Origin: Acholeplasmatales bacterium
GTDB lineage: Bacteria; Bacillota_I; Bacilli_A; Acholeplasmatales; Anaeroplasmataceae
Direction of reading: 5' to 3'
Assembly: GCA_900770055.1 (NCBI GenBank)
Contig: CAAGJD010000235.1
Span: 1 to 28,131, forward strand
Length of the DNA stretch: 28,131 bases
Part shown: positions 21,628 through 28,131 of the stretch, piece after piece
How positions within the stretch are numbered: position 1 is the first letter of the stretch
How the letters are laid out: each line of letters opens with the position of its first letter
Notes under the pieces: generated by a model
Told to the model about the DNA's origin: nothing
Database searches by the model: none
The model's input: the letters and a program-made list of their open reading frames with translations, nothing else
Position numbers and translations under genes: made by a program

Positions 21628-22587
21628 ATGAAAGATTTAAAATTTGAAAAACCAAGAACTAGCGTAGAAGAAATATCTAATCAAGGTAGCTATGGTAAGT
21701 TCGTTATTTCTCCTCTTGAAAGAGGATTTGGTATTACCCTAGGAAATGCACTTCGTAGAACATTATTATCTTCATTACCAGGTGCTGCAATCGTTAATGT
21801 AAAAATTGATGGTGCAGAGCATGAATTCCAAAATGTTGATGGAGTAGTAGAGGATGTTATTACAATAATCTTAAATTTAAAGAGAGTTGTATTATCAGTA
21901 GATTCTGAAGATCCTAACTATGAAAAAACTATTGAAATTCACAAGGGTGAAGGTGAAGTAACTGCTGCTGATATTATGCATGATTATGACATTACTGTTG
22001 TTAATCCTGAACAGCATATCGCTACAGTTTCTGCAGGTGGCAATCTTCACATGTTCCTAACAGTTCGTCGCGGTGTTGGCTTCGTTACTTCTGTTCAAAA
22101 CAAGGAATATAATAGATCTGTTGGTGTTATTGCTATCGACTCTATTTATACACCTATTGTTAACGTAGCATTTAACGTTGAAAAGACACGTGTTGAGAAT
22201 GTTAACGTTGCTTCATTTGATAAGCTAGAAATTGAAGTAACTACAAATGGTTCTATTTCAGCAAAGGAAGCATTAGCTGTTGCTTCTAAAATGATGATCG
22301 AACATCTTGAGGTAGTTGTTGAGTTAAGTGAAAAGGTATCTTCAACTGATTACATGATTGAAGCAGATGTTGATAACCAATCACGTAAGCTAGAAATGAC
22401 AATTGATGATTTAGATTTAACAGTTCGTTCTTACAACTGCTTAAAGAGAGCTGGCATCAATACAGTTGCTGAATTAACAGAGAAGTCTGAGGAAGACATG
22501 ATTAAGGTTCGTAACCTTGGTAGAAAATCATTAAAAGAAATTAAAGAAAAGTTAGAAGCATTAGGCTTAAGCTTTAATAAAAACTAG
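21628..22587 (+). CDS. rpoA: RNA polymerase alpha subunit
   Basis: 319 residues. The N-terminal domain (about 1-230) dimerises and nucleates polymerase assembly; the C-terminal domain (about 255-319) binds UP elements and activators. Visible: Gly-Lys-Phe-Val-Ile-Ser-Pro-Leu-Glu-Arg-Gly-Phe-Gly-x-Thr-Leu-Gly-Asn-Ala-Leu-Arg-Arg, the core dimer segment, and Leu-Thr-Val-Arg267-Ser-Tyr-Asn-Cys-Leu-Lys, where Arg267 matches the DNA-contacting Arg265 of E. coli. Val-Arg-Asn-Leu-Gly-Arg-Lys-Ser follows in the second HhH-like turn. UP-element recognition therefore looks intact. AGGAGGA precedes the ATG; stop TAG. Confidence 0.99.
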   Translation: MKDLKFEKPRTSVEEISNQGSYGKFVISPLERGFGITLGNALRRTLLSSLPGAAIVNVKIDGAEHEFQNVDGVVEDVITIILNLKRVVLSVDSEDPNYEKTIEIHKGEGEVTAADIMHDYDITVVNPEQHIATVSAGGNLHMFLTVRRGVGFVTSVQNKEYNRSVGVIAIDSIYTPIVNVAFNVEKTRVENVNVASFDKLEIEVTTNGSISAKEALAVASKMMIEHLEVVVELSEKVSSTDYMIEADVDNQSRKLEMTIDDLDLTVRSYNCLKRAGINTVAELTEKSEEDMIKVRNLGRKSLKEIKEKLEALGLSFNKN

Positions 22588-22607
22588 TCTAAAGGAGATT
22601 AAGTATC

Positions 22608-22967
22608 ATGGCATATAGTAGATTACGTCGTAGTTCAGACCAAAGAAAAGCATTACTTCGTGACTTAGTTACTGATTTAATTCTTAACGGTCAAATTGAA
22701 ACTACAGTTGCAAAAGCAAAGGAATTAAAAAGACTTGCAGATAAAATGGTAACTTTAGGTAAGGCTAATACACTTCATTCTCGTCGTCAAGCTGCTACAT
22801 TAATCCGTTTTGAGAAGGATGAAGAAGGTAATTATGCAATTCAAAAGCTATTTAATGAAATAGCTCCTAAATTTGCTAATCGTAATGGTGGTTACACTCG
22901 TGTAATTAAAACTGGTTTCCGTCGTGGAGATGCAGCACCAATGGCAATTATTCAATGGGTTGAATAA
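22608..22967 (+). CDS. rplQ: 50S ribosomal protein L17
   Basis: 119 residues. bL17 lies at the exit-tunnel side of the 50S, beside L22 and L32. Visible: Ser-Arg-Leu-Arg-Arg-Ser-Ser-Asp-Gln-Arg-Lys-Ala-Leu-Leu-Arg at the N terminus, Ile-Glu-Thr-Thr-Val-Ala-Lys-Ala-Lys-Glu near residue 35, and Asn-Gly-Gly-Tyr-Thr-Arg-Val-Ile-Lys-Thr-Gly-Phe-Arg-Arg-Gly-Asp with a closing Gln-Trp-Val-Glu. It is the last gene of the supercluster; the ecfA/ecfT/truA genes that often follow in Bacilli are missing. Confidence 0.98.
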   Translation: MAYSRLRRSSDQRKALLRDLVTDLILNGQIETTVAKAKELKRLADKMVTLGKANTLHSRRQAATLIRFEKDEEGNYAIQKLFNEIAPKFANRNGGYTRVIKTGFRRGDAAPMAIIQWVE

Positions 22968-22980
22968 TAATTAGATTATT

Positions 22981-23012
22981 AGGTATGGATTTTGATTCAT
23001 ACCTTTTTTTTC
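22981..23012 (+). terminator. Terminator of the ribosomal supercluster
   Basis: 10-bp stem with one G-T wobble (arms 22981-22990 and 22995-23004), loop TTTG, followed by a run of T to 23011. Confidence 0.93.
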
Positions 23013-23034
23013 GCAATTTTTTCGAAGATTATTA

Positions 23035-23062
23035 TTTAATTGATTATTTATTATGTTATAAT
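23035..23062 (+). promoter_or_regulatory. Extended -10 promoter of glyA
   Basis: TGT-TATAAT (TGn 23054-23056, -10 23057-23062) with a weak TTTAAT (23035-23040) 16 nt upstream. It follows the strong terminator and precedes an AAGGAG site. It may also serve the rnf genes, because I see no convincing promoter or terminator between glyA and rnfC. Confidence 0.7.
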
Positions 23063-23094
23063 AATACTTATAGAGAATAAGGAGAAAAGAATCT

Positions 23095-24333
23095 ATGAAT
23101 TTAAAAGAATTTGATAAGGACATTTTTGATGCAATCGAAAATGAACTTAATAGACAGCGTACTCACATTGAGTTAATCGCATCAGAAAATTTTGTTTCTA
23201 AAGCAGTACTTGAGGCTCAAGGCTCAATAATGACTAACAAATATGCAGAAGGCTATAGTGGAAAAAGATACTATGGTGGCTGCGAATATGTTGACGTTGC
23301 TGAAAATATCGCAATCGAAAGAGCATGTCAGTTATTTAATTGTAAATATGCAAATGTACAGCCACATTCAGGCTCTACAGCTAATATGGGAGCATATGGA
23401 GCTTTACTTCAGCCAGGAGATGTAATCTTAGGAATGTCACTTGACGCTGGTGGACATTTAACACATGGCTATGATAGAAATTTCAGTGGTAAGATCTATC
23501 AATCATATTCTTATGGCTTAAATAATGAAGGCTATATTGATTATGACGATGTTAGAAAAAAAGCACTAGAGTATAAACCTAAGCTTATTGTTGCAGGTGC
23601 GTCTGCATACCCAAGAATTATCGATTTTCAAAAATTTAGAGAAATAGCAGATGAGGTAGGAGCTTACCTAATGGTAGATATGGCTCATATTGCTGGCTTG
23701 GTTGCAGCAGGACTTCATCCAAATCCATTAGATTATGCAGATATAGTTACTACAACAACACATAAAACATTACGTGGACCACGTGGTGGTATGATTTTAA
23801 CAAATAATGAAGAAATTGCTAAGAAGGTTAATTCTTATGTTTTCCCAGGTATACAAGGTGGACCATTAATGCATATTATTGCTGCTAAGGCAGTAGCATT
23901 TAAGGAAGCATTAGATCCATCATTTAAGGATTATGCAGCACAAATTATTAAAAATTGTAAGGCGTTAGCTAATGAATTAATTAGATTAGGCTTTACATTA
24001 ATATCAGGTGGTACAGATAATCACCTAATATTAGTTGATGTTTATGGAAGTGTTGGTGTATCTGGTAAGAAGGCTGAGAAAATATTACATTCAGTAAATA
24101 TTACATGTAATAAAAATGCAATTCCTAATGATACACAAAAGCCAACTGTTACTTCAGGTGTCCGCTTAGGTACAGCTGCTGTTACAACAAGAGGCTTTAA
24201 TGAGGATGATATGATTAAGGTAGCTAATTGGATTAATGATGCCTTAAGAAATCATAATGATGAAGCTGTATTAAATAGAATTAAAACCGAAGTTATTGAA
24301 TTAATGGAGAAGCATCCATATTTAGAGGGATAG
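23095..24333 (+). CDS. glyA: Serine hydroxymethyltransferase
   Basis: 412 residues, usual bacterial length. A PLP enzyme converting serine plus tetrahydrofolate to glycine plus 5,10-methylene-tetrahydrofolate, the main one-carbon source. Visible: His-Ile-Glu-Leu-Ile-Ala-Ser-Glu-Asn near residue 25; Lys-Arg-Tyr-Tyr-Gly-Gly-Cys-Glu; Ser-Gly-Ser-Thr-Ala-Asn; His-Leu-Thr-His-Gly; Asp-Met-Ala-His-Ile-Ala-Gly-Leu; and Thr-Thr-Thr-His223-Lys224-Thr-Leu-Arg-Gly-Pro-Arg-Gly with Lys224 as the PLP lysine. Own promoter; stop TAG. Its link to the rnf genes is only positional. Confidence 0.98.
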   Translation: MNLKEFDKDIFDAIENELNRQRTHIELIASENFVSKAVLEAQGSIMTNKYAEGYSGKRYYGGCEYVDVAENIAIERACQLFNCKYANVQPHSGSTANMGAYGALLQPGDVILGMSLDAGGHLTHGYDRNFSGKIYQSYSYGLNNEGYIDYDDVRKKALEYKPKLIVAGASAYPRIIDFQKFREIADEVGAYLMVDMAHIAGLVAAGLHPNPLDYADIVTTTTHKTLRGPRGGMILTNNEEIAKKVNSYVFPGIQGGPLMHIIAAKAVAFKEALDPSFKDYAAQIIKNCKALANELIRLGFTLISGGTDNHLILVDVYGSVGVSGKKAEKILHSVNITCNKNAIPNDTQKPTVTSGVRLGTAAVTTRGFNEDDMIKVANWINDALRNHNDEAVLNRIKTEVIELMEKHPYLEG

Positions 24334-24384
24334 AAATTATTTGAAGTTATTTATCTTTATAAAAAATAATTGTGAGGTAGAAAA

Positions 24385-25683
24385 ATGATTGCTAAAACAA
24401 GAGAGATTGCAAACATTAGAAAGCTTACTGTAAGCTTACCAACAATTCGTTATGTTGATCCTGATTATGTATATATTGGTATCACTAACGCTAGGTGTGC
24501 AACAGGTGAGGTTTATGCTAAGGTTGGCGATTATGTTACGGTTGGTCAATTATTAGGTATGCGTAAGGGACCTTTCTTTGAACAACCAATCCACTCAACA
24601 GTAAGTGGACAAATCGTTGGAATTGTTAAAAAATTCCACAGAAGCGGAAAGTTAATTGAATTTCTTCAAATTAAAAATGATAAAAAGGATACATTCTGCG
24701 AAACTGCTAAAGAAAGAACTCCAGAGGAAATAGCTAAGCTAACAAGAGAAGATTTTGTTAAAATAACAAAGGATGCGGCATTAGTAGGTTTAGGTGGAAG
24801 TTCATTTCCTACCTATATAAAGTTCCAAACAACAGACCCAATTGATACTATTTGTATTAATGCTGTCGAATGTGAACCATATCTATCTGCTGACCACAGA
24901 TTAATTATGGAGTTTCCATATCGTATTTATAATGGTATTAGCTATGCTATGCAAGCCTTTGGTGCTAAAAAGGCTGTCATTTGTATTAAGAAAAAATATC
25001 AAGATTTATATGACTGTTTAACAGTAGCTAAAACAAGATTTCCAAATCTTAATGTAGAGGTTAAAAGAGTTGGCAATTATTATCCTCAGGGCTGGGAAAT
25101 TGAAATGATTAAATCAGCTTTAGGTGTTAAGGTACCAGCTGGTGTATTACCTGCTAAATTAGGTATAATGGTATTTAATGTTTCAACTATTGTTGGTCTT
25201 TATAAGGCTGTTAGATATAATATCCCTGTAGTAAAGAGAAACTTTACATTAACAGGTGATGGTATCACTATCCCTCAAAACTATCGTGTAAGATTAGGTA
25301 CATCTTTACAAGAGCTTATAGCTAAAAGTGATGGCTATAAGGGTGATCAAAACAAGGTATTAATCTTAGGTGGACCAATGATGGGTGCTAACCTTGTTAG
25401 AGATGATGCTGTTATTACTAAAACATGTACTTCATGTATTATCTTAAATGAGCATAAGGAGGTTGAAGAGCCTTGTGTTCGTTGTGCCTCATGTGTCTAT
25501 TCATGTCCTGCAGGCTTACAGCCAGTTTCAATTATGCAGGCTGTAAAGAATAATGATAAGGAAGCATTAAAGGATAAGCTTAATATTAGAGCTTGTATCC
25601 TATGTGGTATGTGTTCATATACATGTACTTCTAAAATTCATTTAACAGATTATTGCCGTAAGGCAAAGAAAATGGCGTTATAA
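24385..25683 (+). CDS. rnfC: Rnf complex subunit RnfC (NADH dehydrogenase-like, 2x[4Fe-4S])
   Basis: 432 residues. The peripheral subunit that carries the NADH site of the ion-translocating ferredoxin:NAD+ oxidoreductase. A lipoyl-like N-terminal module (about 20-95) precedes the FMN/NADH-binding core with Gly-Leu-Gly-Gly-Ser-Ser-Phe-Pro-Thr near 145. Two ferredoxin-type motifs follow: Cys364-x2-367-x2-370-x3-Cys374-Pro and Cys404-x2-407-x2-410-x3-Cys414. The second cluster has Thr where Pro is usual after the last Cys. An extra Cys348-x2-Cys351 pair lies before the clusters. GAGGT lies 51 nt downstream of glyA without a clear terminator. First gene of rnfCDGE(AB). Confidence 0.95.
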   Translation: MIAKTREIANIRKLTVSLPTIRYVDPDYVYIGITNARCATGEVYAKVGDYVTVGQLLGMRKGPFFEQPIHSTVSGQIVGIVKKFHRSGKLIEFLQIKNDKKDTFCETAKERTPEEIAKLTREDFVKITKDAALVGLGGSSFPTYIKFQTTDPIDTICINAVECEPYLSADHRLIMEFPYRIYNGISYAMQAFGAKKAVICIKKKYQDLYDCLTVAKTRFPNLNVEVKRVGNYYPQGWEIEMIKSALGVKVPAGVLPAKLGIMVFNVSTIVGLYKAVRYNIPVVKRNFTLTGDGITIPQNYRVRLGTSLQELIAKSDGYKGDQNKVLILGGPMMGANLVRDDAVITKTCTSCIILNEHKEVEEPCVRCASCVYSCPAGLQPVSIMQAVKNNDKEALKDKLNIRACILCGMCSYTCTSKIHLTDYCRKAKKMAL

Positions 25684-25697
25684 GGGGGAAAAAGAAT

Positions 25698-26792
25698 ATG
25701 AAATTAGTTGCTCAAACAGCTCCTTATATACGTAAGAATGTCTCTGTAAAAAGAATGATGCTAGATGTAATAATTGCATTATTACCAGTTACAGCCTTCG
25801 CAATCATTCAAAATGGATGGGATGCATTATATGTTATTTTAATTTCCTTAGTTACTATGATAGTAACAGAGCTTATAGCTATTGCTGTTATGAAATGGCC
25901 AAAGGAAATGAAATTTAAGGAGCTATTCACTGTTGATGGCTTTAAGAGACTTAAAGCAGTTTATACAATAAATAACCTTACAGCTCCAATTATTTCAGCA
26001 TTAATATATGCTTTAATAATGCCAGCATGTGTTGACCCATATGTTGTATTTATTGGTGCTTTATTTGGTATGCTAGTAGGAAAAATGATTTTTGGTGGAT
26101 TAGGTAGTAATATCTTTAATCCTGCGGCAGTAGGTAGAATATTTGTAGGCTTAGCCTTTACTGATTCTATTTCATCTGCTTATAAAATGCAAAGTGCTTA
26201 TATTGATGCTGGTGTAGGTGCTACGCCACTTGACCCAACTAAAGGCTTTGGTGGCTATAAAATTTCTGAATTATTATTTGGTCAAATCCCAGGATGTATG
26301 GGTGAGGTTTCTAAAATATTAATTTTAGTTGGTGCCGTTTATTTATTTGCAAGAAGATCAGCTGACCTTAGAGCCTTCTTAGGTTATTTATTAAGCTTTG
26401 CAGCAGTAATGCTAGTTGCTTGTATTTCAGGCTATGCTAGTGCTTGTGGTAGTGTTGGAAGAGCATTTATTTATCAAATGCTTTCAGGTGGTATGCTATT
26501 TGGTGCCGTATTTATGATTACTGACCCTGTAACAAGTCCAACATCAAAATTTGGTAGAGTAAGTTATGCTGCAATTGCTGGTTGTATTACCGCCTTAATT
26601 AGATGCTTAGGTGCTTACCCTGAGGGTGTAGCATTCTCTATTTTAATCGCGAATATGTTAACACCATGCATTGATTATTTAATGAGAGGTAAACCAAATA
26701 CATATACATGGAAGCAAATCTTAGGTTTTGTTTTAGGTGTTGCTTTAGTTTGCTGTATTGTATCAGCTTCAGTGATGGGAGGTTGGTTCTAA
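25698..26792 (+). CDS. rnfD: Rnf complex membrane subunit RnfD
   Basis: 364 residues, an NqrB/RnfD-family membrane protein with about nine or ten helices and a covalently bound flavin in characterised members. Visible: Ala-Pro-Tyr-Ile-Arg-Lys-Asn-x-Ser-Val-Lys-Arg-Met-Met at the cytosolic N terminus, Gly-Gly-Leu-Gly-Ser-Asn-Ile-Phe-Asn-Pro-Ala-Ala-Val-Gly-Arg in the first half, and Phe-Met-Ile-Thr-Asp-Pro-Val-Thr-Ser-Pro near residue 275. With RnfA, E and G it forms the membrane pathway coupling electron flow to Na+ or H+ transport. The coupling ion cannot be read here. A GGGGGAA-like site lies 14 nt after rnfC; rnfG follows after 1 nt. Confidence 0.95.
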   Translation: MKLVAQTAPYIRKNVSVKRMMLDVIIALLPVTAFAIIQNGWDALYVILISLVTMIVTELIAIAVMKWPKEMKFKELFTVDGFKRLKAVYTINNLTAPIISALIYALIMPACVDPYVVFIGALFGMLVGKMIFGGLGSNIFNPAAVGRIFVGLAFTDSISSAYKMQSAYIDAGVGATPLDPTKGFGGYKISELLFGQIPGCMGEVSKILILVGAVYLFARRSADLRAFLGYLLSFAAVMLVACISGYASACGSVGRAFIYQMLSGGMLFGAVFMITDPVTSPTSKFGRVSYAAIAGCITALIRCLGAYPEGVAFSILIANMLTPCIDYLMRGKPNTYTWKQILGFVLGVALVCCIVSASVMGGWF

Positions 26793-26793
26793 T

Positions 26794-27381
26794 ATGAAAT
26801 ATCTTAAGATATCATTAGTTTTATGTATTATTTCAGTAATTTGTGCTTTAGCTATTGGTGGTATGAATGAATTAACTAAAGATACTATAGCTAAAAATGA
26901 TGCAAATGTAGAATTAAATGCTTGTCAAGAAATATTTTCTGATTATGATCAATTTGAATCAAAAGTATTATTTGAAGCAACATCTTCAGATGCAGAGATT
27001 CAGAAGGTCGTTTTAGCTAAAAATTCTTCTGGTGAAGAATTAGGCTATTTATATACTGTTTATGGTAAAAATTCATTTGGTGCTGTTAAATTATTAGTAG
27101 CAATAAAGAATAATACAATTTATCAAGTAGAATTCCTAGAAAATGGTCAATCAGTTTCAAATGTTGAAAATCATGCAAGAGAAAATTACCCAATGAGTGA
27201 AAAGAATGTTGTTGAATTTAATCCTTGGGGTAGTGAAGAAACCGTAAAAGTTGATCCACTAGATGAGGCTGCTTTAAATGGAGTAGATACAAAATGTGGT
27301 GGTACATATGGTGCAGAATTAGTTAAAAAATTAATAATAGCTGCATTAAATGATTCAAAGGAGGCTAGTAAATATGAGTAA
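26794..27381 (+). CDS. rnfG: Rnf complex flavoprotein subunit RnfG, variant flavinylation motif
   Basis: 195 residues: one N-terminal membrane anchor (about 4-24) and an extracytoplasmic FMN-binding domain. In characterised RnfG/NqrC, the ApbE flavin transferase attaches FMN to the Thr of Asp-x2-Ser/Thr-Gly-Ala-Thr. Here the site reads Asp165-Thr-Lys-Cys168-Gly-Gly-Thr171: the acceptor Thr and upstream Asp are kept, but Ser/Thr is Cys and Ala is Gly. Tyr-Gly-Ala-Glu-Leu-Val follows in place of the usual Ser-rich turn. The length is normal. Its start lies 1 nt after rnfD, behind GGGAGGT in the end of rnfD; its stop overlaps rnfE by 8 nt. Confidence 0.9.
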   Translation: MKYLKISLVLCIISVICALAIGGMNELTKDTIAKNDANVELNACQEIFSDYDQFESKVLFEATSSDAEIQKVVLAKNSSGEELGYLYTVYGKNSFGAVKLLVAIKNNTIYQVEFLENGQSVSNVENHARENYPMSEKNVVEFNPWGSEETVKVDPLDEAALNGVDTKCGGTYGAELVKKLIIAALNDSKEASKYE

Positions 27382-28131
27382 AAATAAGCCTTCAAATTTA
27401 AAAACATTCCTATCAGGTATAATCGCTGAAAATCCAGTATTTGTATCTTTATTAGGTATGTGTCCAACACTTGCGACAACTAAATCATTAGAGTCAGCTT
27501 TAGGTATGGGTATATTAGTTATTTTAGTATTATTAGGTTCAAATCTTTTAATATCTTTATTAAGAAAAATAATACCTCCTCAGGTAAAAATACCATGCTA
27601 TATCGTAATAATTGCGACATTTGTTACAATTATTAAAATGCTATGTCAAGCCTTCGTACCAGATTTATATGCTAGCTTAGGTGTATTTATTTCCTTAATA
27701 GTAGTTAACTGTATTATATTAGGTAGAGCTGAAGCATTTGCTTCTAAAAATGGTCCTGTAGCATCTATATTTGATGCTTTAGGTCAAGGCTTAGGCTTTA
27801 CAATGGCAATATGTATTATGGGTATCATTAGAGAAATCATTGGTACTGGTGCTATTTCATTTGGTGTATATTTTCCAATTGGCACACAATTCTTGATTCA
27901 ATTATTCCCAGCTAAATATGCTATTAGCTTATTTATTCAATCTACAGGTGGTTTCTTAACTTTAGCTATTATATTAGCAGTTATGGCTGCTTATAGAAAT
28001 AAAAAGGAAGAAAAACTAGCTTTAATTGAAAAGAAAAGAATTGAAGAATTAAAAGCAAAGAAAGCACAAGAGCTTGCTGAAAAGAAGAAAAAAGAAGCTG
28101 AGGCTAAGGCTTTAGAAGAAAAGCCAGAAGC
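27374..28131 (+). CDS. rnfE: Rnf complex membrane subunit RnfE (partial, runs off the window)
   Basis: 252 codons visible, still open at the edge, so not a pseudogene. RnfE pairs with RnfA in the membrane core with a shared [2Fe-2S] site. Visible: Glu-Asn-Pro-Val-Phe-Val-x-Leu-Leu-Gly-Met-Cys-Pro-Thr-Leu-Ala (about 19-34, with the core Cys), Gly-Ser-Asn-Leu-Leu-Ile-Ser-Leu-Leu-Arg-Lys, and Val-Val-Asn-Cys-Ile-Ile-Leu-Gly-Arg-Ala-Glu-Ala-Phe-Ala (second core Cys). Six membrane helices end near residue 207. A Lys/Glu/Ala-rich helical tail of at least 45 residues follows. The start overlaps rnfG by 8 nt; AAGGAGG (27358-27364) sets it. Confidence 0.95.
   Translation, partial: MSKNKPSNLKTFLSGIIAENPVFVSLLGMCPTLATTKSLESALGMGILVILVLLGSNLLISLLRKIIPPQVKIPCYIVIIATFVTIIKMLCQAFVPDLYASLGVFISLIVVNCIILGRAEAFASKNGPVASIFDALGQGLGFTMAICIMGIIREIIGTGAISFGVYFPIGTQFLIQLFPAKYAISLFIQSTGGFLTLAIILAVMAAYRNKKEEKLALIEKKRIEELKAKKAQELAEKKKKEAEAKALEEKPE

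Noticed and set aside
24334..24384. Promoter or terminator between glyA and rnfC
   Set aside because: TTGAAG and TATAAA are only 11 nt apart, and the 8-bp A/T inverted repeat has a long loop and no T-run.
461..27381. Genetic code 4 (TGA = Trp)
   Set aside because: No in-frame TGA interrupts any gene, the conserved Trp codons I read are TGG, and all proteins reach family length with the standard bacterial code.
27374..28131. rnfE as a truncated pseudogene
   Set aside because: The frame is open to the last base; the missing end is only the window boundary.

Overview
The window comes from a low-GC, strictly or mostly anaerobic Bacillota relative, on the Bacilli/Erysipelotrichia/Mollicutes side rather than Clostridia. 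Evidence: strong A+T bias, Gram-positive style Shine-Dalgarno sites (AAGGAGG), a CIRCE-type heat-shock control region, zinc-type S14, L36 and adenylate kinase, and S13-S11-rpoA-L17 without rpsD (rpsD usually lies between rpsK and rpoA in Clostridia). Anaerobic life is suggested by a rubrerythrin/rubredoxin electron-transfer fusion and an Rnf complex. None of the 41 complete genes ends in TGA, and Trp is always TGG in the genes read. I cannot name the genus.

Layout, all on the + strand. 1-325: a small orphan Sel1-like gene with a terminator. 326-1317: two tandem small heat-shock protein genes behind one promoter with two CIRCE-like operators, closed by a terminator. 1357-6139: a class I aminotransferase followed, across a weak terminator, by the transcription-repair coupling factor mfd. 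6178-7524: a multidomain flavin/rubredoxin/rubrerythrin protein with its own terminator. 7601-8226: a DUF2188 protein with a low-complexity basic tail, with its own promoter and a long terminator hairpin.

8286-23012: one continuous S10-spc-alpha ribosomal supercluster. It starts from a strong promoter and a structured leader of about 130 nt and runs rpsJ, rplC, rplD, rplW, rplB, rpsS, rplV, rpsC, rplP, rpmC, rpsQ, rplN, rplX, rplE, rpsN, rpsH, rplF, rplR, rpsE, rpmD, rplO, secY, adk, map, infA, rpmJ, rpsM, rpsK, rpoA, rplQ, ending at a strong terminator. It supplies 27 genes of translation and transcription plus the SecY translocon channel, adenylate kinase and methionine aminopeptidase. rpmD (57 codons) and rpmJ (37 codons) were read directly from the sequence.

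23035-28131: glyA (serine hydroxymethyltransferase), then rnfC-rnfD-rnfG-rnfE of the Rnf ion-translocating ferredoxin:NAD+ oxidoreductase. rnfE runs off the window edge; rnfA and rnfB would be expected next. The two redox loci fit an anaerobe that uses ferredoxin/NADH for energy conservation and peroxide removal.

Most of the window is ordinary core genome. The points most worth a second look are the flavin-rubredoxin-rubrerythrin fusion, the double CIRCE arrangement on an hsp20 pair, the altered flavinylation motif in RnfG, the absence of TGA stops, the rpsJ leader RNA, and an insertion in ribosomal protein L24. I saw no CRISPR array, rRNA, tRNA, insertion sequence or phage gene.
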